Assembly: GCA_021832305.1 (NCBI GenBank)
Contig: JAKBLB010000006.1
Location: 47,771 to 111,770 of the forward strand
Direction: 5' to 3'
Length of the DNA stretch: 64,000 nt
Source: Pseudomonadota bacterium
Lineage (GTDB): Bacteria > Pseudomonadota > Gammaproteobacteria > Burkholderiales > Ferrovaceae
Below the pieces are notes generated by a model. The model saw only the letters and a program-made list of their open reading frames with translations, ran no database searches and had not been told where the DNA came from. How positions within the stretch are numbered: the stretch's first letter is position 1; each line of letters begins with the position of its first letter. This document shows, one piece after another, positions 1 to 8,744 of the stretch. Position numbers and translations under genes: made by a program.

Positions 1-2403
1 ATACCTCAGGTGGCGCCAATAATAGGCCAGGGCACCCAGATAAGATTGAAACGTGTTTTGAGTGACGAGGTTGAAATCGATGGGGCAAGTCCAGGATTTC
101 AGTGCCTTGATCGGCATGGGTCTGGCGAGCGCGTATCCCTGACCAAACCGTCCCCCCAGAAGCATGACGACCTCGATGATGTCCATGTTTTCCAGGCCTT
201 CGACGATCACGGTTCGTTCAAAATCCTGACCGATCCGGATCATGGTTCGAATCAGTTTCAATGTCTTGATCGGATCGGAAGAGATGTTTTTCAGGATCGA
301 TCGGTCGATTTTGATGATATCAAAGGGAAAATCCGAGAAACGCTGGAGGCTGCTGTAACCGGAACCCAGATCATCGATGGCCAACTGGACTCCCAGCCGA
401 TTCAGGCGTTTCATGGCCCGATCCACTTCATGGATGTCAAATTCCTGGTCTTCCAGCAATTCCAGGGTCAACTGCTGGGGCAGCACCGCATGCTTGCGCA
501 GATTCTCATCGATCCACATCGCACACTCGGGGTGGAGAAGGGTGCTGGGCGGAAGGTTCAGGGCGACATGCACTTCCTGACCATTTTCCTTGCTGGTTTT
601 GATCAGTTCGAGGCATTGTTCCAGGCCTTGAAGGAAAAGGGTTGTCAGGTCACTGGCGCGCAATGCGGGGATGAACTCACTGGGTGGGATGACTTGCCCC
701 GAGGGATCCACCAGGCGGGCCAGGGCTTCGATCTTGACCAGGTTGCCCGTATGGAGGTCGATGACCGGTTGAACGAACATTTTCAGTCCGTTCGAATGCA
801 ATAATTTTCGATAAAAAGAAGAATTCGGGGTCTCTGGAGACCGGGTGACCGTGTGGTAGGTCACTGAAATCTGATGCCAGCGATTTTGTAACGAGGTGAT
901 AAAGGTCTGGATCCAGTCTACTGCAAACTGATGGGGATAGCGGCCAATCAGGACAAGAATGGATTCGATGTCCTGAGCGCCGCGGATCGGGATGGCGACC
1001 GCACTGCGCACCCCAAGTGGGCGGAAAAACGATTGCCAGACCTGGGTTCTCGGATCTTGGCCGTAGGCATTGCTGGTTTGTACCTGCCCCGTGTGCCAGG
1101 CGCAGGCAATCAGCCCTTGACCCGCCGGAGAACGGGTGTCCAGGAGGGGTTGCATGTCTGGGGTACTCAGAACCCGGGTCAACTCTGAAGACAGTGTTCC
1201 GGAACTTCGCTCGATGGAAAAAGAGCCCTGGGTGTTGGGGCGCAAAATTTGACAGGCCAGAATGCCGGGGAGGGCGGCCAGATCATCCAGTTCGGATTGT
1301 TTTTTCCTGCCATGGGTGAGAGGAGGAACGGAGAGATGCGCATTGTATTGATCCATGACCATCTGAATATGATCCAGTTGGACTTCGACGTCCAGCAACA
1401 ATCGAGCCGCCATGGCGCGCATGATCTTGTGGCGCTCCCGAGCCATGAGCGGCATGGTATCGAGATGCCGACGAAAGATCGCCCAATAGGTACTCATGGC
1501 CCGGGTCAGCCAGGAGCCTGAAACGCCGACGAGTGCATGAACCTGGCCTGCCTTGCGGGCCCGCGTCGTGATGGATTCAACGGTACTGTGGGGAGCAATC
1601 AGGGTTTTCAGATGGTTGGCCTGTGTTTCAAGCAGGTTTTTCCATTCATCGGGGGTCAAGCATTGGAGAATCTTCGAGGGAATGGACTGTTGTTGCAATT
1701 CCGCATAAAAAAAGCCAAAAAAATCGTTTCCGATCCGGTCCAGATGGCTTTGCACCGCATCGAGAGACTGAGTGGCGTCTTCCCCAAAGGGATCAAAGGG
1801 GGGTTCGATGGAGGGGGTGCTGGAGGGAATGGGCCCCCAATGCCACCACTCCGGTCGATCATGTTTGTGGACCTTGGCCTGGTACATGGCCGCATCTGCT
1901 TTTCTGAGCAGTTCCCGAGGTCTCTTTCCGTCTTCCGGGTAGAGGGCCAGCCCCATGGTCATGCCAATGGTCAGCGGTTCTTCGGATTCGGACAGCATGA
2001 ACGGCGATTCCACGGCTCGGTGCAGTCGTTCCAGGCGGTTTTTGAGTTCGTTGGGGACATCGTCTCCCAATGCATTGAATATGACAACGAATTCATCCCC
2101 CTCTAATCTGGCCAGGAAGTTTTCTTCACCGAGATGGCTTTTCAAACGCAGGGTCAGTTCGGTCAATACGACATCCCCTTTTTCATGCCCCAATGAATCG
2201 TTGAGCGATTTGAAATCATCCAGGTCGATGATCCCCACGGCCATGATCTGCCGCCGTTGCATGGCCTGTTCCAGGGCCAGAGGCAAGTATTCATTCAGAG
2301 CCAGACGGTTGGGCAACCCGGTCAACGGGTCTGTGCGTGCCAGATGCGCTTCATCTTCCTGTGGTGAAGGAGTGACCGAATTGCCCTGTTCAGAAAGATT
2401 CAC
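1..2403 (-). CDS. GGDEF - globin sensor - GAF-like - EAL c-di-GMP hybrid protein (3' end cut by window)
   Basis: This is a cytoplasmic cyclic-di-GMP enzyme. About 801 codons are visible and the frame is open to position 1. Domains in order: GGDEF at about residues 20-180, a globin-coupled-sensor-like helical domain at about 185-330, a GAF-like region at about 380-520, and EAL from about 535. The GGDEF signature reads EGDEF at 101-105, so the first Gly is Glu, and no RxxD inhibitory site precedes it. The EAL side looks complete: IEALARL at about 558, ALNLPP, LELLE, DDLGSGYSS, KIDRS and VEGLE. A GQVHALVG motif puts the likely proximal haem His at residue 289. I infer a gas- or redox-regulated phosphodiesterase with a doubtful cyclase. 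The GTG start follows a G-rich stretch, with a stop codon 18 codons upstream. It lies downstream of prsT on the same strand, 170 bases away. Confidence 0.85.
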   Translation of the reverse strand, partial: MNLSEQGNSVTPSPQEDEAHLARTDPLTGLPNRLALNEYLPLALEQAMQRRQIMAVGIIDLDDFKSLNDSLGHEKGDVVLTELTLRLKSHLGEENFLARLEGDEFVVIFNALGDDVPNELKNRLERLHRAVESPFMLSESEEPLTIGMTMGLALYPEDGKRPRELLRKADAAMYQAKVHKHDRPEWWHWGPIPSSTPSIEPPFDPFGEDATQSLDAVQSHLDRIGNDFFGFFYAELQQQSIPSKILQCLTPDEWKNLLETQANHLKTLIAPHSTVESITTRARKAGQVHALVGVSGSWLTRAMSTYWAIFRRHLDTMPLMARERHKIMRAMAARLLLDVEVQLDHIQMVMDQYNAHLSVPPLTHGRKKQSELDDLAALPGILACQILRPNTQGSFSIERSSGTLSSELTRVLSTPDMQPLLDTRSPAGQGLIACAWHTGQVQTSNAYGQDPRTQVWQSFFRPLGVRSAVAIPIRGAQDIESILVLIGRYPHQFAVDWIQTFITSLQNRWHQISVTYHTVTRSPETPNSSFYRKLLHSNGLKMFVQPVIDLHTGNLVKIEALARLVDPSGQVIPPSEFIPALRASDLTTLFLQGLEQCLELIKTSKENGQEVHVALNLPPSTLLHPECAMWIDENLRKHAVLPQQLTLELLEDQEFDIHEVDRAMKRLNRLGVQLAIDDLGSGYSSLQRFSDFPFDIIKIDRSILKNISSDPIKTLKLIRTMIRIGQDFERTVIVEGLENMDIIEVVMLLGGRFGQGYALARPMPIKALKSWTCPIDFNLVTQNTFQSYLGALAYYWRHLRY

Positions 2404-2498
2404 CAAAAACCACCCCGATGAAAGAGATTGACACCGATAAAATACAACCCGTCCCTACCCCATCTGAGAAAAGGAAGTTTGAGTTTTTTCAATTCCAG

Positions 2499-2527
2499 GA
2501 CAGGAAAATTGTACGACTCTTCCTGTC
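2499..2527. repeat. Inverted repeat between prsT and the c-di-GMP gene
   Basis: Perfect 8-base arms GACAGGAA and TTCCTGTC are separated by 13 bases in the 170-base gap. Neither strand shows a T-run directly after the stem, so it is not a convincing intrinsic terminator. It may be an operator or an RNA hairpin for the downstream minus-strand gene. Confidence 0.3.
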
Positions 2528-2573
2528 GGTCCGCTTATTTTATAGATGTGTCGGGTTTTTGTCTGAATTGTAA

Positions 2574-5369
2574 TCAGAGATGGCTCAACAACGTCCGGGC
2601 TTCATTTTTTTGAGGGAATTCCTTGGGGCTGCGGACGAGTTCCTCGAGAACCCGGCGCCCCTGGTCCTTGTCCCCCGTTTGCACGAGCGCTACGGCATAG
2701 TGGTACTGAATATCCAGCGCTTCAGGCATTCGGGTGGCGACCGGTTTTAACAACTCCAGTCCTTTTTGGGGATTCCCCTGGCGGGTATAGATCCATCCCA
2801 GGGTATCCTGAATATTCGGATTGTCGGGGGCCAGCTGGTAAGCTTTCTGGGCAGTGGCCAAGGCCTGGGGATTATGGGTTTCCAGATACAGATACGCCAG
2901 ATTGTTCAAGACAACCGGGTTATTGGGAGTCTTTTGCAGAAGAAACCGGTATTGTTCGATGGCCGATGTCTGATTGTTTTCGACCAGATCCCGTGAGGCA
3001 AGATAGTTGCGACTCACCAGGTCGTCAGGGTGCAGGGTCAACCAGCGTCGGATATGCTGGTCGGCTTCCTGGGTTTTTCCGCTTTGGATCAGGGCATTAT
3101 CCAGTTTGATCTCACCCACGGTGGTGGCGAACACCTTTTGAGCCTGAGCGTAGGCGGTAATGGCTATGTCATAGTGTTTCTGCTGGAAGGCGATATCACC
3201 TTCCAGAATCGCGCCTTCGGGAGATGTTGGATGGGACCGGGTGTAATTTTCCGCCAGACTTTGTGCTTCTGCGTACTTCCCGGTCGTGAGTTCAAGTCCT
3301 ACCAAGCGGTTCAAGGCATTCAGATTGTCGGGCTGCAGTTGCAGGGATTTTTTCAGGGAGGCGATGGCGGCCTCGTTGTCATTGCTCAGGTTTTGGGCCA
3401 TCGCCAGGCGCAGATAGGCCAGGGAAGATTTCGGGTTCAGTTCGACGATTTTGGCATAGGTGGTGACGGCTTCCTTGTTTTTGCCTGTTTTCAGTTGAGT
3501 CTCGGCCAGAAGTTCCAAGGCCATGGAATTGTTCGGGTTGGCCGTGACTGCGGCCTGAGCCTGGTCGAGGGCTGCCCCTTCCTGCTGCTTCTTCAGGTAA
3601 TAACTGATCAGTTCCACATTCGGAGCCGCTGCGGTGGGGTTGGCGACAGCCGCTTTCTTCAGCCAATCCACATAGGTCTGTTCCTGTCCTTGCAGGGCGG
3701 CCAGACCGGCCAGCGCTTCCATGGCCTGGAGGTTTTTCTGGTCATGACTCAAAACGGATTCGAGCGTTTTCTGTGCACCAGGGATATCGTGCTTTTTTAC
3801 GGACAGTTGAGCAAGATTCAAGGCGGCCGGGCTATAGGTGGGATCCAGGGTCAGCGCCCGGGTAAAACTATTCTGGGCAGCCGTCAGGTCATTCAAGCCA
3901 ATATAGGCGGCTCCCTGAAGATTGTAGGCGTTGGGGTCCCTGGGATTTTTGCTGATCAGTAACTGGATGCTTTTGAGGGCTTTTTCGTAACTTTTATTGC
4001 CTAGATAGGTCAGGGCCAGGGCATTGTCGGCCTGAAGATAGTTGGGGTCCAGCCGGGTGGCTGCTTCGAGATCGGAAATTGCACGGTTTTCCTGGCCCGT
4101 GGCCAGCAGCGTCAAGGCGAGTTGAGTGCGTAGAACGGCATTCTGGGGATTCTTCTGGGCTGAGAGGGCGAGGACTTGAGAGGCCTTCTCGAAATTGCCC
4201 GAATCGGTGTAGATCTGGGCTGCCAGGGCATTGGTTTCAGGGTCTGCTTGTTCTGATCCCAGCAGGGGCGTCAGCGTTTTGAGGGCTTCCTGGGGTTGAT
4301 GTTCCTTGAGTTCGACGCGGGCCAGCATTTTTCTGGCATAGTCATTTTTTGGAAAAGCTTCTACGAACCGACTCAAATCCTTTTGAGCTTCCTCGTAGTG
4401 GGTGAGTTGCAGGGCCGTCAAACCACGCAAAAGGACGGCGGGCATGAAATCCGGGGCGGACTTCATCACCGTGTCCAGGTCGTCTCGCGCCACCAGATAC
4501 CGTTTGTTCCCGTAATCGATGAGTGCCTGCAGGTATTTGCCCATGAGGGTATTGGGCAAAACCTTGTTGTAGGTGTTGACTTCGGCTTCGGCTTGATCCA
4601 TCTTCCCCAGGGTCAGATACAGCGACGCCAGACTGGCCAGCGCCGGGCCGCTTTTGGGGTCGGCAACCAAAGCCTGTTGATAGGCGGAGAGGACATCCTC
4701 GGGACGCGCGCCATGGCTACGCAACAGGTCGCCTTTCATGATCCAGGCAGTGGCGTCCTGGGGACTGGTTTGGGTGATTTGGTCAACGAGTCGGGTGGCT
4801 TCATCGGTTTTCCCCTGAGACAGCAGGAAACGGGCTTGGCCCCGTTGCGCCCGGGAATCCTTGGGGGCCAGTTGAAGACCCTTGTCGAAGGACTCCTGGG
4901 CATGGGGAAGATCATTCAATCCCAGATAGCCATCGCCGCGCAGGACCCAAAGTCCTGCCTGTTGAGCCGGGGGGAGGGCAGGGTTGGGTTGAATCTCGTC
5001 GATGACTTTCTGGAATTCTCCTCGAGCGAGATAGGCTTGCCCCAAGGCTTCCTCAACTTCGCCATGGGTGTTCCCGGACTGGAGAACCCGGTGCAGTTCG
5101 TCTTCAGCGGCGGCCAGATTTCCGGTATTCAGGTAAATGGTTCCCAACAGTGTGCGCGCTTGTATATTGTTGGGATCTTTCTGGAGTGCGTTCTTGAGTT
5201 GAATGATGGCGGATTGTTCTTTTCCTTGGGCCTGATAACTCTGGGCTTCCTTGATCATGTCCGGAACGGAGGCGCTTTTTCCACAGCCGGAGAGGGTGAA
5301 AACAGAAAAAACCAGTGTCGAACAAAGGACTGCGAGCGGGGTTGTCCGGACTTTGAGGGAATGGGACAT
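2574..5369 (-). CDS. prsT: PEP-CTERM system TPR-repeat lipoprotein PrsT
   Basis: Long periplasmic or outer-membrane lipoprotein (931 aa) of the PrsT family (TIGR02917), which accompanies XrtA and PrsK/PrsR. The N-terminus has a signal peptide ending in the lipobox LSGC, with the lipidated Cys near residue 29. The rest is a near-continuous solenoid of tetratricopeptide repeats with the usual A...P.N..A and LG..Y spacing. The length is normal for the family (about 920 aa). By analogy with PelB/BcsC-like TPR scaffolds it probably organises the export apparatus, but its biochemical role is not established. The gene stands 84 bases after the hydrolase-1 stop, and the gap holds a TATAAT box, so it may have its own promoter. 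prsK and prsR lie about 54 kb away in the same window. Confidence 0.9.
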   Translation of the reverse strand: MSHSLKVRTTPLAVLCSTLVFSVFTLSGCGKSASVPDMIKEAQSYQAQGKEQSAIIQLKNALQKDPNNIQARTLLGTIYLNTGNLAAAEDELHRVLQSGNTHGEVEEALGQAYLARGEFQKVIDEIQPNPALPPAQQAGLWVLRGDGYLGLNDLPHAQESFDKGLQLAPKDSRAQRGQARFLLSQGKTDEATRLVDQITQTSPQDATAWIMKGDLLRSHGARPEDVLSAYQQALVADPKSGPALASLASLYLTLGKMDQAEAEVNTYNKVLPNTLMGKYLQALIDYGNKRYLVARDDLDTVMKSAPDFMPAVLLRGLTALQLTHYEEAQKDLSRFVEAFPKNDYARKMLARVELKEHQPQEALKTLTPLLGSEQADPETNALAAQIYTDSGNFEKASQVLALSAQKNPQNAVLRTQLALTLLATGQENRAISDLEAATRLDPNYLQADNALALTYLGNKSYEKALKSIQLLISKNPRDPNAYNLQGAAYIGLNDLTAAQNSFTRALTLDPTYSPAALNLAQLSVKKHDIPGAQKTLESVLSHDQKNLQAMEALAGLAALQGQEQTYVDWLKKAAVANPTAAAPNVELISYYLKKQQEGAALDQAQAAVTANPNNSMALELLAETQLKTGKNKEAVTTYAKIVELNPKSSLAYLRLAMAQNLSNDNEAAIASLKKSLQLQPDNLNALNRLVGLELTTGKYAEAQSLAENYTRSHPTSPEGAILEGDIAFQQKHYDIAITAYAQAQKVFATTVGEIKLDNALIQSGKTQEADQHIRRWLTLHPDDLVSRNYLASRDLVENNQTSAIEQYRFLLQKTPNNPVVLNNLAYLYLETHNPQALATAQKAYQLAPDNPNIQDTLGWIYTRQGNPQKGLELLKPVATRMPEALDIQYHYAVALVQTGDKDQGRRVLEELVRSPKEFPQKNEARTLLSHL

Positions 5370-5408
5370 GATCGTTGATTCCTTGAACGTTAAAAGGTGG
5401 ACCCCCTG

Positions 5409-5414
5409 ATTATA
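5409..5414 (-). promoter_or_regulatory. Possible -10 box for prsT
   Basis: A perfect TATAAT reads on the minus strand about 40 bases upstream of the prsT start. No good -35 hexamer sits 16-18 bases further up, so the call rests on the -10 box alone. Confidence 0.3.
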
Positions 5415-5453
5415 ACGATATAACGCGTGCGTGGAACCTCAGGAGAATTCTTT

Positions 5454-6296
5454 TTACGCCAATGAGTTGACCCATTCTGCGCTGCACTGAATGACCTGAT
5501 CGTTCCAGTGACGTTGTGAGAAGGTATGGTCCGCTTCAGGTAAGTCATGACGGGTGACGGCTGGGGAAGAAAGCCAGGATTTCCAGAGATCGGATGTTTT
5601 GACGGTATCCTCGAATTCCCGGGCGGTCAGATCCTGGCCGCTGAGGATGAGCAGGGTTGGCCCGGCGTAGTCTGCCAGTGCGCGTTGCATTCTTTCAGGC
5701 AGGGGAAGGAGCGGGCCTCGAGGGGCTGGTGACTGAGTCGTTTTCAGGACGGCGGTGCAGAGTTCCCGGAGTGACTGTGTCAACTTGAACTGTCCGGAGA
5801 GGATTTTTTTCCACAGTTGTGGATTGGTGAGACGGTTTCGGTAATAGTGCTTGATCTGTGCCTTTGCGAAACCTTGATCGGTACGGGTCCAGGGGTTGCA
5901 GAGAATCAGGCCGGCAATCTCCGGATTGACGCGGGTATGAAAGAGGGCGGCAGAGGCTGCATCGCAAAGTCCCCATAACACGAAGCGTCGGGTGGTCGGA
6001 GAATGAGCCAGGAACCCCTGGAGGGCTGAGGCGATGTCCTCCTGAATTTCTTCGAAATTCCGCAGAGCCCCCGTACTGTCCCCCATCCCCCGGTAATCGA
6101 AGCGCAGACTGGGGATGCCGTGTTGAGCCAGCCCCCGGGCCAGCAAGGTGAACTGACGATGGCTGCCGGTACGGCACTGGGGCCCGCCCACGATGATCAA
6201 CACGCCGAGTTCGGAGGATTGCGCCGGCTGAGTCAGGATCCCCACCAGGGCATCTCCCTGGCATTCCAGCGTCAGCGGGATTTCAGCGTAGGGCAT
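5454..6296 (-). CDS. Exosortase A system-associated hydrolase 1 (alpha/beta hydrolase fold)
   Basis: 280-aa protein of the TIGR03100 type, an alpha/beta hydrolase found only with XrtA loci; its substrate is unknown. Visible marks are the oxyanion-strand motif IIVGGPQ (residues 34-40), RFDYRGMGDS (65-74) and the nucleophile elbow LWGLCD, where Cys111 sits in the usual Ser position. A conserved His follows near the C-terminus (ADHTFS). I chose the ATG at 6296, which overlaps the end of hydrolase 2 by 14 bases. A longer in-frame start at 6533 would lie entirely inside the neighbouring gene. It belongs to the ACP - hydrolase 2 - hydrolase 1 operon, which in this family is linked to an acyl-CoA ligase. 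Confidence 0.88.
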   Translation of the reverse strand: MPYAEIPLTLECQGDALVGILTQPAQSSELGVLIIVGGPQCRTGSHRQFTLLARGLAQHGIPSLRFDYRGMGDSTGALRNFEEIQEDIASALQGFLAHSPTTRRFVLWGLCDAASAALFHTRVNPEIAGLILCNPWTRTDQGFAKAQIKHYYRNRLTNPQLWKKILSGQFKLTQSLRELCTAVLKTTQSPAPRGPLLPLPERMQRALADYAGPTLLILSGQDLTAREFEDTVKTSDLWKSWLSSPAVTRHDLPEADHTFSQRHWNDQVIQCSAEWVNSLA

Positions 6297-7107
6297 GAAC
6301 CATCTGCTCGGTGGATCGGGCGATGAGGTCCGGGCAATCCGTGATTTCCTGGGTCTGCCAAAAGGGTTCTCCGGCAAAGGAATGGAACGTGACGCGCGCC
6401 CCTCGGGTTTGCCAGGATTCGAGAATGCGCTGGGTTGCCGGTGCAGGCAGACCTTGAGGTCCCTGCAATTCGAACCATTGAATCGGCAGGGGTAGAGGGG
6501 GAGCGTCCGCAACGTTGACATGATCCAGCGCATGGGTCAATGCCGGGTTGAGGTCGTATCCGCCGATCTCCAGAATTTCTCCCTGGAGGAGTTTTTCCCT
6601 GAGCATTTGGGTCGTCACCCTGGATGTGTTTCCGGAAGTCATCTCCGCAGCCACCCGCAGGCGCAGAAACTGGGTCAGGAAAGTCGAACCGTTGAATACA
6701 GGCTGCCACAGGACACAGGGTAACGGGGTTTCTCGTCCAAGAAAATCCAGAGCCAGCAAGGCGCCCAGTCTCAATCCCCACAGGCCCACCGGACACTGGA
6801 AACGGGTCGCAAGCCAGGCCAATCCCAAGCGCAGGTCATCGTGCCACGTTTCCCAGCGTGTTTCGCGCAGCTCGCCGTCGCTGTCTCCGCAGCCATGAAG
6901 GTCCATCACCAGAACGGCGATGCCCGAGGCCGCCAGCGCGCGGGCCTGCAGCGAGATCATCCGGCGCGATTTGTTCATTTCCTCGCCAAAGGGGGGCACA
7001 TACAACCAGGCACCAGAAGGCGCCTGGAGGGGCGTATGAAGCACACAGAATCGTTTTCCCTCGGCGGCCTGAAGATAAAAAGGCGCGGGGAACGGCGGAT
7101 CGCTCAT
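6283..7107 (-). CDS. Exosortase A system-associated hydrolase 2
   Basis: 274-aa alpha/beta hydrolase-like protein of the TIGR03101 type. It shows the VPPFGEEMNKSRR segment (residues 38-49) and MDLHGCGDSDG (68-78). At the nucleophile elbow it reads LWGLRLGA, so Arg113 replaces the catalytic Ser or Cys. The fold is recognisable but classical serine-hydrolase chemistry seems unlikely from sequence. The start overlaps the ACP stop by four bases (ATGA) and its end overlaps hydrolase 1, which indicates coupled translation. It probably acts on an acyl group carried by the neighbouring ACP; that role is inferred from context only. Confidence 0.88.
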   Translation of the reverse strand: MSDPPFPAPFYLQAAEGKRFCVLHTPLQAPSGAWLYVPPFGEEMNKSRRMISLQARALAASGIAVLVMDLHGCGDSDGELRETRWETWHDDLRLGLAWLATRFQCPVGLWGLRLGALLALDFLGRETPLPCVLWQPVFNGSTFLTQFLRLRVAAEMTSGNTSRVTTQMLREKLLQGEILEIGGYDLNPALTHALDHVNVADAPPLPLPIQWFELQGPQGLPAPATQRILESWQTRGARVTFHSFAGEPFWQTQEITDCPDLIARSTEQMVHALR

Positions 7108-7355
7108 GGACGTAACTTGTGATCCACAAAGGCGGTCAGCGTGCCCAACGTACCGAATACTTCCGCATTGATTTCGTCATCATCGATGGTGAAACCGAAA
7201 TGCTCCTCCAGCGTGGTGATCAGATTGACCACCGCCATGGAATCCAGTTCGGGAATGCTGCCCAGTAACGGGGTTTCGGCATGAAATGTAGAAACACGCG
7301 GACCAAGTTGCAGCACTTGATCCAATAGATCCCGAAGGGCGTTTTCAGTACTCAT
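7104..7355 (-). CDS. Acyl carrier protein, exosortase A-associated
   Basis: Small acidic carrier protein of 83 aa. The phosphopantetheine site is clear: ELDSMAV with Ser39 as the attachment residue, followed by the helix-III region DDDEINAEVFGT. The ATG at 7355 has a GGAGAG ribosome site 8 bases upstream, which fits better than an in-frame start at 7388. In XrtA loci such an ACP works with an AMP-forming acyl-CoA ligase and the two hydrolases. Here the ligase is 48 kb away (55357-56943). It is the first gene of the three-gene operon and follows the PEP-CTERM gene by 64 bases. Confidence 0.9.
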   Translation of the reverse strand: MSTENALRDLLDQVLQLGPRVSTFHAETPLLGSIPELDSMAVVNLITTLEEHFGFTIDDDEINAEVFGTLGTLTAFVDHKLRP

Positions 7356-7386
7356 GACAGGAATCTCTCCAGAATCGACCTGCCGC

Positions 7387-7392
7387 ATTATA
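7387..7392 (-). promoter_or_regulatory. Possible -10 box for the ACP-hydrolase operon
   Basis: TATAAT on the minus strand lies 32 bases before the ACP start, in the gap after the PEP-CTERM gene. No convincing -35 hexamer was found, so it is weak evidence for a separate promoter. Confidence 0.3.
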
Positions 7393-7419
7393 TACGAGAA
7401 GTCAGGAGACGATTCCTTG

Positions 7420-8169
7420 TCACCGCACCACAGAATCCTGGACCTGGGCGATTTTTCTTTTGGTGGCGTACACGATACCGAACAAGCCGAGACAGATCAG
7501 CACCAGGGGCATGGGTTCGGGAACGGGCTTGGGAGGCAGGTGGTCTCTCATCCCGGAATTGGTAAAGGCGGTGGAATATGCTGCTCCGTTGGCGTCCGTT
7601 CCGTAGGCCACGGCGAAGGTTCCTTCGGGCAAGAGGTTGGTGGTGATGTTGAGGTAATCGTTCCCGGCAAACCCGCTGGTATTGAGGGAGAATACATAGA
7701 TTCCAAAATTCTTTGCGCTGATGCCGTCGACCGCCAAATCCGCACCACTCCAATTGGTGAAACTGTTGGATTTGTTTGCGCCCGAAAGGCCCAGAAAACT
7801 GTAGACATTCGAGGAAGACATGGCCCCGGCATACTTGTCAAAGGCTGTGGAAACGTTGGTCGAATGTCCTGTGGTGTCGATGAGCGAGGCGCCCAGCACG
7901 GAGTTTTCGATGGCAGAACTGGCCGAAGCGGTATTGGCCACCCCCAGAATCAGGTAGACAGGGCTATTGAGCGCCGGCGCACTGGCAGAGTTCTGATAGA
8001 TGTCGAACACTGCATTGATGTTGTTGACTTCGGTGCCATAAATCGGGCAGCCGCCGGTGGCGCAGGTCGTGCCGTAGCCACTGCCGATATGGAGGGTGGA
8101 ACCGGCGCTGGCAACGGTGGAGGCCAGGGAGAGGAGGAGCAGCGATAAAAGCGCAGTGATCTTGCCCAT
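7420..8169 (-). CDS. PEP-CTERM sorting domain protein 1
   Basis: 249-aa exported protein. Residues 1-22 form a Sec signal peptide ending in ASA. The middle is low-complexity, rich in Ser, Asn, Thr, Gly and Ala, as usual for PEP-CTERM cargo, with one possible disulfide pair in the TCATGGC segment near residue 37. The C-terminal tripartite signal is VPEPMP, a hydrophobic helix (LVLICLGLFGIVY) and the basic TKRK. The tail then runs about ten residues past the basic cluster, longer than typical. XrtA (41955-43505) is the expected sorting enzyme. A near-perfect sigma-54 promoter lies 46-61 bases upstream, consistent with control by PrsK/PrsR. Confidence 0.9.
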   Translation of the reverse strand: MGKITALLSLLLLSLASTVASAGSTLHIGSGYGTTCATGGCPIYGTEVNNINAVFDIYQNSASAPALNSPVYLILGVANTASASSAIENSVLGASLIDTTGHSTNVSTAFDKYAGAMSSSNVYSFLGLSGANKSNSFTNWSGADLAVDGISAKNFGIYVFSLNTSGFAGNDYLNITTNLLPEGTFAVAYGTDANGAAYSTAFTNSGMRDHLPPKPVPEPMPLVLICLGLFGIVYATKRKIAQVQDSVVR

Positions 8170-8214
8170 GGTTCATTCCTTCATTTCAAGTAATTAAGGT
8201 GACCACCGACATAA

Positions 8215-8230
8215 AGCAATAGGCGTACCA
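8215..8230 (-). promoter_or_regulatory. Sigma-54 (RpoN) promoter of PEP-CTERM gene 1
   Basis: Reading the minus strand from 8230, the sequence is TGGTACGCCTATTGCT. The GG and GC are ten bases apart, the exact -24/-12 spacing. It differs from the consensus TGGCACG-N4-TTGC at one position only (C to T). The predicted start of transcription is near 8204, leaving a leader of about 35 bases. Confidence 0.8.
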
Positions 8231-8315
8231 ATTAAATATATTTTGATATTTTTCAAATAATTATGTTTTTATTTAGGGGTTTCCCCTTGGGTAGATGAAA
8301 AAATATGTAAAGAAA

Positions 8316-8339
8316 TTCGACAGAATGGATCCTGTCGAA
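8316..8339 (-). terminator. Inverted repeat after vapC: terminator, or upstream activator site
   Basis: Perfect arms TTCGACAG and CTGTCGAA flank an 8-base loop, 9 bases after the vapC stop. On the minus strand TTTCTTT follows the stem, which suits an intrinsic terminator for vapBC. It is also 86-109 bases upstream of the sigma-54 -24 element, a normal distance for an enhancer site bound by PrsR. The sequence does not decide between these roles. Confidence 0.5.
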
Positions 8340-8348
8340 GGGTGCGTC

Positions 8349-8744
8349 TCACAAAAGTCGTGCTGAGTGTCCCTGAGCCGTGAGAAGCGACACCGCCCTT
8401 TTGTCGAAGGAAACGAAGGTTTCTCCGCCCAGCCAGTTGCCCTCGTGGGCAATGACGCCATCGGCAAAATCCCCGCCAGTTTCGAGCACCGACAGGCCAG
8501 CCTCCACGGCCGGCCTATTCACTTCCACATTGGCGGCGGCAAGTAGGACGCGGATCGCGGCGGCGGCATCCGAGGGCTGGAGGCCGTATACCCTGAGCAG
8601 AACCCACACAAATTCGCACAGGCACGGAAGCGCGACCGCAATCAATTCGGCATCCGCCAAAACTTTGGCGGCGATGCTCGCTTGTGCGGGGTCGTCACAG
8701 ACAGCAGCACGAACAAGTACGTTGGTATCAACAGAAACTTTCAT
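8349..8744 (-). CDS. vapC: VapC-type PIN domain ribonuclease toxin
   Basis: 131-aa PIN domain protein. The acidic metal-binding residues are visible as D6 (VDTN), E44 (LCEFVW), D95 (DFADGV) and D114 (SFDK). It is predicted to be an Mg-dependent RNase kept inactive by its partner. The start overlaps the vapB stop by four bases (ATGA), the usual layout of type II toxin-antitoxin pairs. The RNA target cannot be told from the sequence. Confidence 0.88.
   Translation of the reverse strand: MKVSVDTNVLVRAAVCDDPAQASIAAKVLADAELIAVALPCLCEFVWVLLRVYGLQPSDAAAAIRVLLAAANVEVNRPAVEAGLSVLETGGDFADGVIAHEGNWLGGETFVSFDKRAVSLLTAQGHSARLL

Noticed and set aside
10..2431. Plus-strand open frames of up to 264 codons in this stretch
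   Set aside because: They are antisense shadows of the GGDEF/globin/EAL gene, whose minus-strand translation shows clear domain motifs.
3030..5378. Long plus-strand frames (310 and 360 codons) opposite prsT
   Set aside because: Shadows of the TPR-repeat gene on the other strand; no family resemblance.
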